Shown here: piece by piece, positions 48,921 to 60,800 of the stretch
Position numbering within the stretch: position 1 is the stretch's first letter
How the letters are laid out: every line of letters begins with the position of its first letter
Assembly (NCBI RefSeq): GCF_012641475.1
Contig: NZ_JABAIL010000006.1
Coordinates: 372,001-436,000, forward strand
DNA: 64,000 bases
Reading direction: 5' to 3'
Source: Flammeovirga agarivorans
GTDB lineage: Bacteria > Bacteroidota > Bacteroidia > Cytophagales > Flammeovirgaceae
Notes under the pieces: model-generated
The model's database searches: none
The model's input: only the letters and a program-made list of their open reading frames with translations
Told to the model about the DNA's origin: nothing
Made by a program: the position numbers and the translations under genes

Positions 48921-51266
48921 TTAAAACTCAATCTTGTAAGCTAATGACGGTATGATAATTTGTGCATCATCTTTCTCCAATCTTTGAGTTTGATAATTGT
49001 ACAAATAGCCATAATCATCCTTACTACCGAGGGCATTTAGTAGTTGCAATTTCCATGTTCCCGTATGTCTTCTTTTATTAATTTTCCAATAAAATGAAAT
49101 GTCTAAACGGTAAGATGGATCTTGTTTCACTGTATAAATTTTAGATTCATCATAAATGACCTCTTTATTATCCATACTCTCTTCAGTATCTAAAGGTGTG
49201 GTATATTTTCCTCCAAGAAAATTCAATCGGCCACTAAGTCCCAATACTTTGTTTTTTGATTTTCCTACTACCCATTCTTTACCATAGATCGCATTCACTA
49301 CAAAACCTCTATTGTATCTTGTATTACGCTCAATTCCATCACCTCCTTTATATTTCGAATCAAAAACAGAACCGGTAAACATATAGTAAAATCCTTGGTC
49401 TAAACTTCTTGATAAAGTTATATCTACTCCCATGTTTTCACCTGTTCCTGTTCCTTCCAATTTATCTTCATATAACCATTGAGCATCAATATTGATTGCC
49501 GAGTAAGAACTATCAGGAATCACTGGAATATCATAAAGACGTTGGTAGTAGGGTTCAATGCTTAGACTAATTTTTTCATTAATATTCCAATCATATGAAA
49601 AAACATAATGATGTGATTTAGATAGCGGCAAAGAGGTATTGGGTTGAGTAACTACTCCATTTTCTTCAATTTCACTAAAATACAATGGCAATGGTTCTAG
49701 TTTAGAATGTTTACCATATGCAAATCCAATAGACCTGTTTGGAGAAAGTTGATAAGATAAACTTGCCCTAGGCTCAAACGTTAACTCATCGTTGAAGTTT
49801 ACATATTGGCTATGGATACCTACATTTAATTTTAAACGAGAAGATAAATCAAATTGAGACTGTGTAAAAAACTGATAGGTATTAATCGTACTTTCTTCAT
49901 CTAAGTAAGTATACAGCGGATCTTTAAATTCTGGAGAGAATGCTAAACTAGAATTGTAATGCAATTGATTTACAATTACTCCCGTTCGGTTAAAGTGAGA
50001 GGCATTAAATTTATGTTGTAATACCGTTGAGGCTGTCCATTTATTATTTTTAATACTTAAGTCAGCCGTTGGAAAAGCGTCTAACTGGAAATCATAACGC
50101 TCTTCTTCGTACCTCTTGTACTCTTGTGATGCTACAATAGATGTTTTTAAGAAGGTTTTATTGCTAAATGAATAATTATGAGTTACACCTAGAATTCCGG
50201 TTCTAAATGTACCTAAGTCTGAGTAACTGTCATATTCAGAAATCCATTCTGTAGTATCGGTATTCGCCCTAGAATCAATACCATCTATTAAACCTAAACC
50301 CCAAATAGAAAATACACCCGCTTTTTGGGTTGGAACATTAATTTTAAAACTAAGGTCTTGATAAGTTGGGATACCATTATCTTCGGGTAAGATAGGCTTT
50401 ATTAGTGCTAAGGTAGAATATCTATAATTGAAGAGATATGACGCATTACTATTTTTCGAAAATGGACCTTCAGAAGATATATCCAAACCTAATGTTCCCA
50501 ACTGAACGGCATGTTCGGCTGTTTCATTATTTCCGTTTCGGAATTGCATATCGAAAACACCAGACATCGCATTCCCATATTCGGCAGGGAAGGCTCCGGT
50601 TAAGAAATCAGAATCCCCTAGCATTAATCCACTTAAGGCAGAAATAGCACCCCCTCCAAAAGAACCAAGGCCTCCAAAATGGTTAGGATTAGGAATTTCT
50701 ACTCCTTCTAATCTCCATAAAACACCTTTAGGAGCATTTCCTCTAATAACCACTCCATTATCGTCTAGATTTCCAGTAGTTACACCGGCAAAAGAGGCCA
50801 CTACCCTAGCGGGATCATCAAAAACAGCTAGTCTTTCTGTTTGTTCTACTGTAAAAGATTGACCACTTACACTGACCATTTCATTTAAAGTTTTACCATT
50901 GCCTTCTGAAGCCCGAATCACCACTTCTTCCATCTGAGTGATACTCTCTTTTAACGGAATCGTAAGGACTAATTCCTTAGCAGAATTCAGCATCAAATTA
51001 TTCACCATTACAGGCTCATACCCCATCAACGTTACTTTTACATTCTGTCGACCTACCGGAACACCTTCCAATCTGAAGTTACCTTGATCATCTGCCACAA
51101 TACCTAAAGGTGCTTCCAAAGAAGTAACAATTATAGTAGCAAAAGGCAGAGGAGCTTTAGAGGTAGCGTCGACAATCTGACCTCTTATGACTTGAGTGAG
51201 TTCTTGCGAAAAGACAGTTGTTGCTAATAGTAAGCATAGCATAGAACAAATAGTTTTTTTCATCAT
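48921..51266 (-). CDS. TonB-dependent receptor with carboxypeptidase-like domain (no SusD partner)
   Basis: The 781-residue protein has a signal peptide, a carboxypeptidase-like regulatory domain (about 25-115: IRGQIVDATSKAPLPFATII, APLGIVADDQGNFRLEGVP), then a plug domain (DPARVVASFAGVTTGNLDDN, GVVIRGNAPKGVLWRLEGVE) and a beta-barrel ending in IPSLAYKIEF. It is shorter than SusC proteins and has no SusD beside it, so it belongs to the wider TonB receptor group, perhaps for metal chelates, peptides or vitamins. It is single and convergent with the SusC operon; its 588-bp upstream region is shared with the giant gene. Confidence 0.9.
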   Translation of the reverse strand: MMKKTICSMLCLLLATTVFSQELTQVIRGQIVDATSKAPLPFATIIVTSLEAPLGIVADDQGNFRLEGVPVGRQNVKVTLMGYEPVMVNNLMLNSAKELVLTIPLKESITQMEEVVIRASEGNGKTLNEMVSVSGQSFTVEQTERLAVFDDPARVVASFAGVTTGNLDDNGVVIRGNAPKGVLWRLEGVEIPNPNHFGGLGSFGGGAISALSGLMLGDSDFLTGAFPAEYGNAMSGVFDMQFRNGNNETAEHAVQLGTLGLDISSEGPFSKNSNASYLFNYRYSTLALIKPILPEDNGIPTYQDLSFKINVPTQKAGVFSIWGLGLIDGIDSRANTDTTEWISEYDSYSDLGTFRTGILGVTHNYSFSNKTFLKTSIVASQEYKRYEEERYDFQLDAFPTADLSIKNNKWTASTVLQHKFNASHFNRTGVIVNQLHYNSSLAFSPEFKDPLYTYLDEESTINTYQFFTQSQFDLSSRLKLNVGIHSQYVNFNDELTFEPRASLSYQLSPNRSIGFAYGKHSKLEPLPLYFSEIEENGVVTQPNTSLPLSKSHHYVFSYDWNINEKISLSIEPYYQRLYDIPVIPDSSYSAINIDAQWLYEDKLEGTGTGENMGVDITLSRSLDQGFYYMFTGSVFDSKYKGGDGIERNTRYNRGFVVNAIYGKEWVVGKSKNKVLGLSGRLNFLGGKYTTPLDTEESMDNKEVIYDESKIYTVKQDPSYRLDISFYWKINKRRHTGTWKLQLLNALGSKDDYGYLYNYQTQRLEKDDAQIIIPSLAYKIEF

Positions 51267-51854
51267 TTGAGTAATTGTTTTGAGAGCTTTTTATTTTGTT
51301 TACATGTTGATGACACCAACAGAATGATTTACCCCTATCCGATGACGAAAAAAAAATTATTCTCCCTTTTGAAGTGCTATATCAGTTATTATTCAAATAG
51401 AAATACAAAAAACAATTGTGATGAAACGAAGTAACGTCTATCCACTTGGTTACTTAATAATTATTATATCCACATGTTTAATCCTTAAAATGATACATTG
51501 TTACTTTGTGTGATATTTACAAAAATCTGTTATCAACATTCCGCTTATAATGAAGACCATAAAAATGATAAGTAAGCTGATAAAGCTCTACTACAAAAGA
51601 AATGATCAATCTCTCATTTCTAAGAAACTATAAATTTGCAATACAAATATATATTTACATTTATTCACTTCTTAATTGTTAGGGAGTAGCTATTGACTAT
51701 CAATGGATTAATAAAAGCAGTTTTTGAGGATGTAAATTATGTTATTCTGTGGTATAATTTTCGTTGTTGAGACCACGGATAAGCATTTTTACCTAACAAC
51801 AAACAAGCTTGTCTAACTTTTTAAGCAGGTTAATATTCTTTACGAAAGTATCAA
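51267..51854. other. Divergent intergenic region upstream of the TonB receptor and SprB-like genes
   Basis: 588 bp of AT-rich DNA between the minus-strand receptor and the plus-strand giant gene. A plus-strand ACCCCTATCC element at 51331-51340 resembles the PUL C-rich motif but in the opposite orientation relative to the receptor. No gene, RNA or strong hairpin is evident. It should contain both promoters. Confidence 0.4.
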
Positions 51855-54800
51855 ATGAACTTCAAGTGTAACTATTTAATACTATGCAGTATAGTATTTA
51901 GTTTCTTTGCCCCAGTTCATGCCCAATTTCCTTCTGACGGACATACTGAAAATGATCCGAGAAAGGTAGTAGATGTGAAAAATGCATCATATTATGGGTA
52001 TGTGGGTGACGAAGAAATTCGCGACATTGCCATTGGATCAGATGGCTCAATTTATTTAATCGGTAAAACTTCTAGTGATACAAATATCGCTAGTAGTGGT
52101 GCACATCAAGAGTCTATTAATGGTGAGGCCAATACCGGATTATCAGATGCATTCCTTGTAAAAATGGATGAAAAAGGCACAACCCGCCTTTGGAGTACCT
52201 ATTATGGTAATGCAGATGCAGATGAAGGTAACGCTATCGCGTTACATAACGATGATGTCTACATCGTGGGTACAAAGTCAGATCAAGCATTTTTGGCTAA
52301 GTTTTCTTCCGAAGGGGCACTCATTTGGGAAAAAACCTTTGGCACCGCCACCACAAGTAATGGTATTGATATTAGCATTACGAATACGCAAATATTTGTG
52401 ATGGGGCATTATTTCGGAGGGAGCACAAATAATGCATTTGTCACATCCTTTGACTTCAATGGCCAACTTATTAAGGAACAAACCATCGAAGGTGATGTAC
52501 AGTTCTTATCCAATATGACTACGGATAATACCAACGTATATATCACAGGATATTTATATGATGACACTAAATTCCCTTCTTCTTCTGGGCAGATAACATT
52601 GAGTAGTGATGGATTTGTAGCTAAAGTAAATAACAACAATACCTTTGAATGGGCCCGTAATTTTTCTACAAGTTTTAAAGACGAACCTATCCAGATTGAG
52701 TATAACAGTAACCAACTTTATGTAGCAGGGCAAACTAAAAAGAGTATCTCTATTGTTAAGATTGATCAGTTTTCTGGAAATGAAAATAAAACACTAGTTG
52801 ATAATTATGGAGGATCAAAAGTAGAGACGGTTCAAGGACTTACTATAGATTCAAAAGGTAATATTTTCATTACCGGAATTACAGAAAGTGACAACTTGAT
52901 TTCTTCATCATCAAATGTGATTTATCAAGATAAATTTGGTGGTGAAAAAGATGTATATGTAACAAAATTCAACTCCAATGGATCAGTAAATTGGGCCACA
53001 TACTTCGGACATACAGCTACCGATGAAGGTCTCTGCATCGCATTAAACTCAAAAGATGCTATTTACACTGCAGGTATGGCAAGTAGCCATGAAAATATAG
53101 CTACTGATGATGCTTACGATAGAGATTATAATGGTGCAAGAGATGGTTTTTTCTCCGAATTTCATGATTTATACATCACAAAAGACCCTAAAAAACAGAA
53201 AGTAGGCTACGGAGAGAGTGCACAATTTACTGCAAAGGCAGAAGGCTCAATCATTAATAATGACATCGAATACCAATGGTACTATAAACCCAAAGGAGGT
53301 AATAGTTGGTCAAAAGTAACTACATCAGCTAATGCGAACAGTACAACATTAGAGATCCTCAACTGTGATGAATCCCATGCAGGATTTTATAAATGTGTGG
53401 CGTATAGTGAAACTGTGGGGCAAGTGGTACATACTTATCAAGCAGAACTAGAGGTGATTACTATTACTGTATCAGACGGAAATTTCTGTCTTGATGGAAC
53501 CTCAACCCTCACTACAGTAGATTTCTCTGGTAACCCTGACGTTACTGATGTCACCTACACATGGACCGCTTCGCCTAGTGCTACCGCAGGATTGCCTTCG
53601 AATACGAATTCATCGAGTATTGAAGTACACCCAACGTATGCCGGTGAGTATACTTATTCTGTAGTCGTAGATTATACCGAAAATGGAGAGGTAAGTCAAT
53701 TGGCGGTATCTGCAGACTTAACGGTATTGCCTATTCCGCATGTTGATGCTACCAACTTAAAAACGGCCTTCTGTTCCAATGAAGAAACTAACATTGTATT
53801 GGAAACGATCTTTCAATACGATATCAATGATGACGACCCAAACAACCGTCAAGACAATAATAATTGGAAAAATGATCCGACAAGAGTAATCAACTATACA
53901 TGGACCGTTAATGATAATTCTAATGTCATTGGTTATGAAAATGGCAATATCAATAGTACTACAAACAGTACCGTTAATGCTATCAAACATGTTTTAATTA
54001 ATACATCGAAAACAGACCAAAAAGTAACTTACAATATTGGGGTTTCCTTAACGGATGGTTGCCCAACAGATCCACCGGTGGATATTATAGTCTACGCTTC
54101 TCCAGAAGTAGACGCCGGAGAAGATCTTACGCTTTGTGAAGGAGATGAAAAAGTACTTCTAACAGGGTTTACACCATCAGATGGCGTTTGGAGTGGAGAC
54201 GGAATTGTACAGAATGGGAATGATTATTATTTCGATCCTCAAATGACAGGTACCGGAGAATATACATTAACACTAACTGCAACAGATGCTAATGCTTGTA
54301 ACAATTCAGATACAAGAAAAGTGACAGTCAATCCTCTGCCCACTTTTACTGCTCAGGCCGTAGCTCCACAAATTTGTTCTGAAGACAACAGTGAAATAAC
54401 ATTAGAAGCCATCAATTCACCTAACATTACGTATCGTTGGATTGTAAAAGACATTACTAATGTTGCTGGTGCTACAGATGGAGAAGCCACAGTCACAGAT
54501 GGATTATATACGATTCAACAAAAGCTAACCAACAGTAGTTATGTAATAGGTAGTGTTACTTATGATATTACACCCGTATCAGATGGTTGTGAAGGTCTAC
54601 CTAAAGAGGTGACAATTGAGGTAAACCCCACTCCTACATTAGCACCAATTGATGCTATTGAATTGTGTTCTGATATTGAAGAAAGTATTTCATTAACTGG
54701 TGATGTAGCGAACACTACTTTCTATTGGGAAGTGATTGAAAACAATGGAAACTTAGTGGTTTCTGATGGTTCATCTACCACCTTATGGAAATTAAAAATT

Positions 54801-57800
54801 GAGAATAAGACCTACCAAACACAGGTAGTGAAATATAGAATATATACTGAATATAATGGCTGTTTGGGTGATGAACAAGAAGTTATCGTTACTGTACAAC
54901 CACATGTTGACTTCACTATTGATAATCAATTACCCGAATTTTGTTCAGGTGAAAATGCTTCAGTAGATGTAAGTTCTGATATCATCAACGCTCCAATCTA
55001 TTATTCATGGAAAGTGACGAACCAAAGTCCAAGTTTTACCATGTCCCAATACGATGGTTCTATAATAGCGAATGATGGTAATAGTACTGCCCTATTTCAA
55101 GAATTAATTATCAATAACACCAATCAAGATCAAACAGTGATTGTAGAAGTCACTTCTTCAGCAAACAACTGTGATGGTGAAAAACATAATTTCTCTGTGG
55201 TAGTCCACCCTACCCCAGTGGCTGAAATTATTACAACCGGAACCCCGATAGAAATTTGTGGTGATGCCAACTTACTTTTAGAAGCGAATACTGATCACTC
55301 CTTATCAGGAACGACTTATCAATGGTTATTAGATGATGTGGAGATAACTGGAGCGATAAATCCAACCTATACAGCTACAACGGCAGGTCGATATACCATT
55401 CAAGTTTCCTACAAAGGTTGTACATCTACTTCTGATTATTTTGAAATTATTCAAGCCTCAGATGTTCAAGCGGTCATTACACCATTAGCTAAAAGTGAAT
55501 TTTGCTATGATGAAGATATTAATGTCATCATCAGTTCTCAGAATACTGCCGATGATTACATTTGGTACAAGGACAATGTAGAAATCACAAGAGGTAGTAA
55601 TGAAATTACAGCTACTGAAGCTGGAGTATATAAGCTCATTACTATTGATGGTGGAGGGTGTACTTCTATACCTGACGAAGTAAGCCTAACAGTCTTACCA
55701 AAACCAACAGTAATCATTTCAGCAGACGAAAGTGTTTTTTGTATTGGAGACGTGATTTCTACCAATTTCACTGCAAGTACATCAGGAGAATCTGGATCTT
55801 TCCAATGGCTAAAAGAAGATGATATCAGCAAGAAGTTTGTTGACATACCTGGTGAAACAAATGCTAACTATAACGGCACAGAAATAGGCAATTATCAGCT
55901 TAGATTTACGACAACTGAAGGATGTATTGTCTATTCTAATATTTTATCGATTTCACACCATCCTATAGTTATTTCGGATGCTGGTGATGATCAAACTGTT
56001 TGTCAGGAAAGTACTATTAGTATTGGATCTACAGCAATTGCAAATTACACTTACACATGGAAAGCGTTAACGGAAAATGCTCCAAACTTATCTGATATAA
56101 GTAGTGCCAATCCAACGGTATTACCCACATTAACGACTATGGCTGATACTTTTGAATATGAAGTAACGGTCACCGATGTGAATACAGGTTGTCAAAATAC
56201 AGATCGTGTTGAAGTAGTTGTTGCTCCATTACCAATCGTTTCTATAGATTTTTCAAATAAGGTAGTTTGGTGTGGAAATGAAGATATCAATACTGAATTA
56301 ACAGCAAATATTAGTAATCTTAGCGATCTAGTTGATGTCGAATATTTATGGACCGACGAAAAAGGAACCTTATTAGGTACAGATGAAACAATAACGGTGA
56401 CGAGCGTTGGCGAATATCAGTTAGAAGTGAAAACCAATAATGATTGTATCGCTTCTACTAAAATTACTGTCACCCAATATGATGAGCAAGCACCAGTAGT
56501 CTTGATCGATGATGTACAAGTAGAAGATAAAGAGATCTGTGATGGTGAAAGTGTTGTTCTAAAAGTGACTCCTTATGACAATAACTTAACCTATACTTGG
56601 GTCAACGAAAATGATGATCCTGTTGGTAACGGAGAAACAATCAATGTAAGCAAAGCAGGTAGTTATAAAGTAAATGTCACAATTGGTGAAGGCTGTAATG
56701 AGACCTCTGATGCTGTCGATATCATTATCAAAGAACTTCCGGTGGCTACTATTTCAACTACAAATGCGACCGATTACTGTTTGGGAGAACCTATTAATGT
56801 TTCAATCAATACCAATGAAACAGACATGGATACTTACCAATGGTATAAAGATGGTGTTATTATCAATGGTGCGAATGATAAAGTATTAATCGCAACAACT
56901 GCTGGAAGTTATACTTTAATCGTAACAAAAAATGGTTGTACATCGATTATGACTGATCCTATAGTAATTAAGGAACACAACTACCCAACGGCAACAATTG
57001 CTGCAGATCAATTATCATTCTGTGATGGGCAAGAGATCTCTGCTTTACTTACTGCAGAATCTGATATTACTGTAGCATACCAATGGCAAAAGGAAGATAA
57101 CTCTGGGAATTTTCAAGATATCACAGGGGCAACTTCTAAAACATATACAGCAAAAACAGTTGGGCAATATAAGGTCGTGGTTACCTCAATAAATGGGTGT
57201 CAGACAGGATCCGAAGCTAAAGAAGTAAAACAAATTGATCTTCCATCGGTAGCTATAACTATTACCCATGGTGCTCCTGTTATCTGTGAAAATGATTTTG
57301 CAGAACTTTCTCTTCCACAAGATCCAAGCTTTATCTACACTTGGTTTAAAGATGGTATAGAAATCCAAGGTGAAAACGAATACAGACTAGTGGTAACAAC
57401 ATCCGGAAATTATCATGCGAAAGTAGAACAATCTACAGGCAACGGTAATGTGAGCTGTGAAGCAGAGACAGACGTTGTGGAAATTACTGTACAGCCTTTA
57501 CCAACTTTGGTCATTACAGACCCTGGAAACATTTGTCAGTTTTCATCAAAGACCATGGTCGTTACAAGAAACCCTGATGATATTAGTGAAGGAGATATTG
57601 TATTAGAAGAATGGTCTGGAACAGACATCACCACTGAAGGTATCTTTACCCCTTCTCAAGGAAATACAACCTATACGCTTACTTATAAATATCAATTCAA
57701 ATACAATGGGGCAATATCTTCTTGCGAACAAACAGCAAGTATTGATGTATTTGTAGATGAACTACCTCAATTAGATCTATCTACTGTACCTACCAACTTT

Positions 57801-60800
57801 TGTAATACAGATTCAGATATCAATCTAGATCAATATGGTCCATTTACATCATCAGATGGACTTGGCCAATGGTCAGGAAAAGGAGTTTCGGGAAATATTT
57901 TCAACCCTTCTAAAGCTGTTCTTGAGAATGGCGGTGCAGTGGGTATTATTGAATTAACTTATACTTTTATTAGTGATACAGGTTGTGAAAGTAAAACTTC
58001 GATTCAAGTCAATATCAACAATCCAGAAGATGTAACTGCAGGTCTTGAGCAAGAAATGTGTATCGGTGATGAAACCCTAGTAATGCAAGGTGCTGCTCCT
58101 TCTGGAGGTGTATGGAGTGTAGAAACTGCAGGTGCTACCATAGAAGCTGATGGTACTTTTAAACCTGAAACTTCAGGTGAATTCACTGTAGTTTATACCG
58201 TAGGAAGCGGTAGTTGTAGAGTAGAAGACAAAAAAGTAATTACTGTACATGAGATGCCTGTGATTGATGCAGGTAACAATATTGAAGTCTGCCTCAACGA
58301 CCCTGCCTTTGATCTTAGAGCAAAAACATCAGCAATCTATATTGATAGTAATGAAGAAGAATGGAGTGGACAAGGAATCGTTGATGATGAGAATATCATT
58401 TTTGACCCTGAAAGTGTTGGCATTGGAAATTATGAAATAACTTTTACGTCAAAGAACCCTACTACAGGTTGTACAACAATAGACCAAGTGTGGGTAAGAG
58501 TAACTCCATTGGCTACACCTGATTTCACTTTGGCTACTGACGCGGCCTATTGTGTCAATACGGAAGCAGTCTTTATCAATAATACGTCTGATGTTCCAGG
58601 ACATACAGTTTCTTACCGTTGGGATTTTGGAGATGGCAGCGGATCTACTGAAAAAGATGGTTACCATACGTTTACCTCTGTTACAGAGACTATTGATGTA
58701 ACGTTGTATGCTATTACGGATAAGGGGTGTGAAACATCCATCACGAAAACGATCCAAATAGTAGAATCTCCTGCTGCTTTATTCACTATGACTTATGATC
58801 CTAGTGGATGTACTCCATTGAATGTAGTATTTGATAATCAATCTGAAGGATATGCCATGAACTACCGTTGGGATTTTGGGAATGGTATTATCTCATCCGA
58901 TGAGCATCCTTCACCTATTACCTACATCAATGAAGGTCTGAACGATACGACTTATTATGTAACACTGACAGTCAATAATATTTGCGGTACTTCAGTGTTT
59001 ACGGATTCTATTAAGGTGAAAGCTTTACCTATCGTTGATTTTATCGTCTCGAAGGATACAATTTGTGCTGATGAGGTAGCAGAAATGTACAACTTCACTC
59101 AAGGTATTGCTACTAAATATGAATGGAACTTTGGTGATGGAACCCCTATTTTCACTACCACAGAAAAAGGGCTAATAGAGCATGCCTACACCAATGAATC
59201 TTCAGAATTTATCACTAGAACTATTTCATTAACGGCCTTTAGTGATTGTGGATCAACTGTAATGAGTAAAAACGTTGTGGTGAAGCCAAAAGAACTTCAT
59301 GCATTATTTAATGTTACCCCTCAAAGTGGTTGCGAAGGCACTGCTGTTAACATCACAAGTAATCAACTATTAGGACAGAATAAGATCGTTTGGGATATGG
59401 GAGATGGTACTATTATAGAAGATAGTATCGCTTTACAGTATGTATATGAAGAGGCAGGCAATTATACCATCACCATGTCTATTAATAACGGTTGTCATTC
59501 TGATAGCTATACACAAAATGTAGACATTAAAACTTCTCCTGAAGTAGATTTTGAAATGGTAGATGCCATTTGTATTACAGAAGGATTACAAGTTACCAAT
59601 ACTTCAAATAGTAGTTATACATACTATTGGGATTTTGGAGATGGAGAAACATACAATGGATATACACCTCCAGTAAAATTCTACAGTACAACCGGACCAT
59701 TTACAGTTAGACTTACAGCTACAGATCCGGTAATAGGTTGTTCAAGAACAATAAGTAAAGAAGTAGAAATTTATGCGATCCCAACAGCATCTTTTAATGT
59801 CCCTGATCAGATATGTGGCGGAGAAGAAACTACACTAACTTCTACCTCTGAAAATGTCATTTCTTATCTATGGGAATTTGAAGACGGTCAGATATTTACT
59901 TCAGCTGCTGTCACTACAGAGATTACTTATTCTCAAAATGTTACACTTACAGTCACTAACGAGAACAATTGTCAGGATCAAAACACTCAATTTGTGATTG
60001 TTACAGGCACACCAATTCCTGAAGATGCCCTCCCTGATTCATTGAATATTTGTATTTCAGGGTCGGAGCAAGTGTGTGTGGATCCAATTATTGGGGCTAC
60101 TGTTTATTGGACTAAAGATGGAAACCGCCTTACTGAAGACAATGAACTTTGTGTCACTGCAGATGAAGCAGGTGATTATGTTTTAGTGGCCATTGATGAA
60201 AACACTGGGTGTACTTTTACAGATACTCTAAAAGTCAACAAATACCAACTTCATTTACCACAAGATGGTGTCTTCTGTGATACTGATGATAGTAATGTCA
60301 TCTGTCCTGAATTTGATATTGAATTACCGAATAAATCAGATTTCAGTTATCAGTGGACCAATAGAAATACAGGTGAACAAGTCACTTCAGAATGTCTTCC
60401 AACTGTTGGAATGTCTGTTGGTCTTCAAAGTTGGGACCTAACAGTTGTAGATGATAAAGGGTGTACATTATCGGGGAATACAGAATTCTACATTGTAAAA
60501 GAACTTGTAGCCAATGTAGAAGATAAAGAACTTTGTGATGATGGAGAGCCGGTATATCTGATCGCTCAGGATCTTAGTCATTACGATTGGGCTACTTACA
60601 GATGGTGGTCTATTTCAGATCCTTCTACAATTATTGGTACTGATGGTACTTTACTGATTGAAAAAAATGGTCGTTATGTTGCTGAAATTACCGATACAAG
60701 ATCTGGTTGTGTTGTTTTAGATACAGCTAGAGTGACGGTATATCCAACTCCTGAATTTTCAATTATTGGATACGATGGCCCACTTTGTAATTCTATGGAT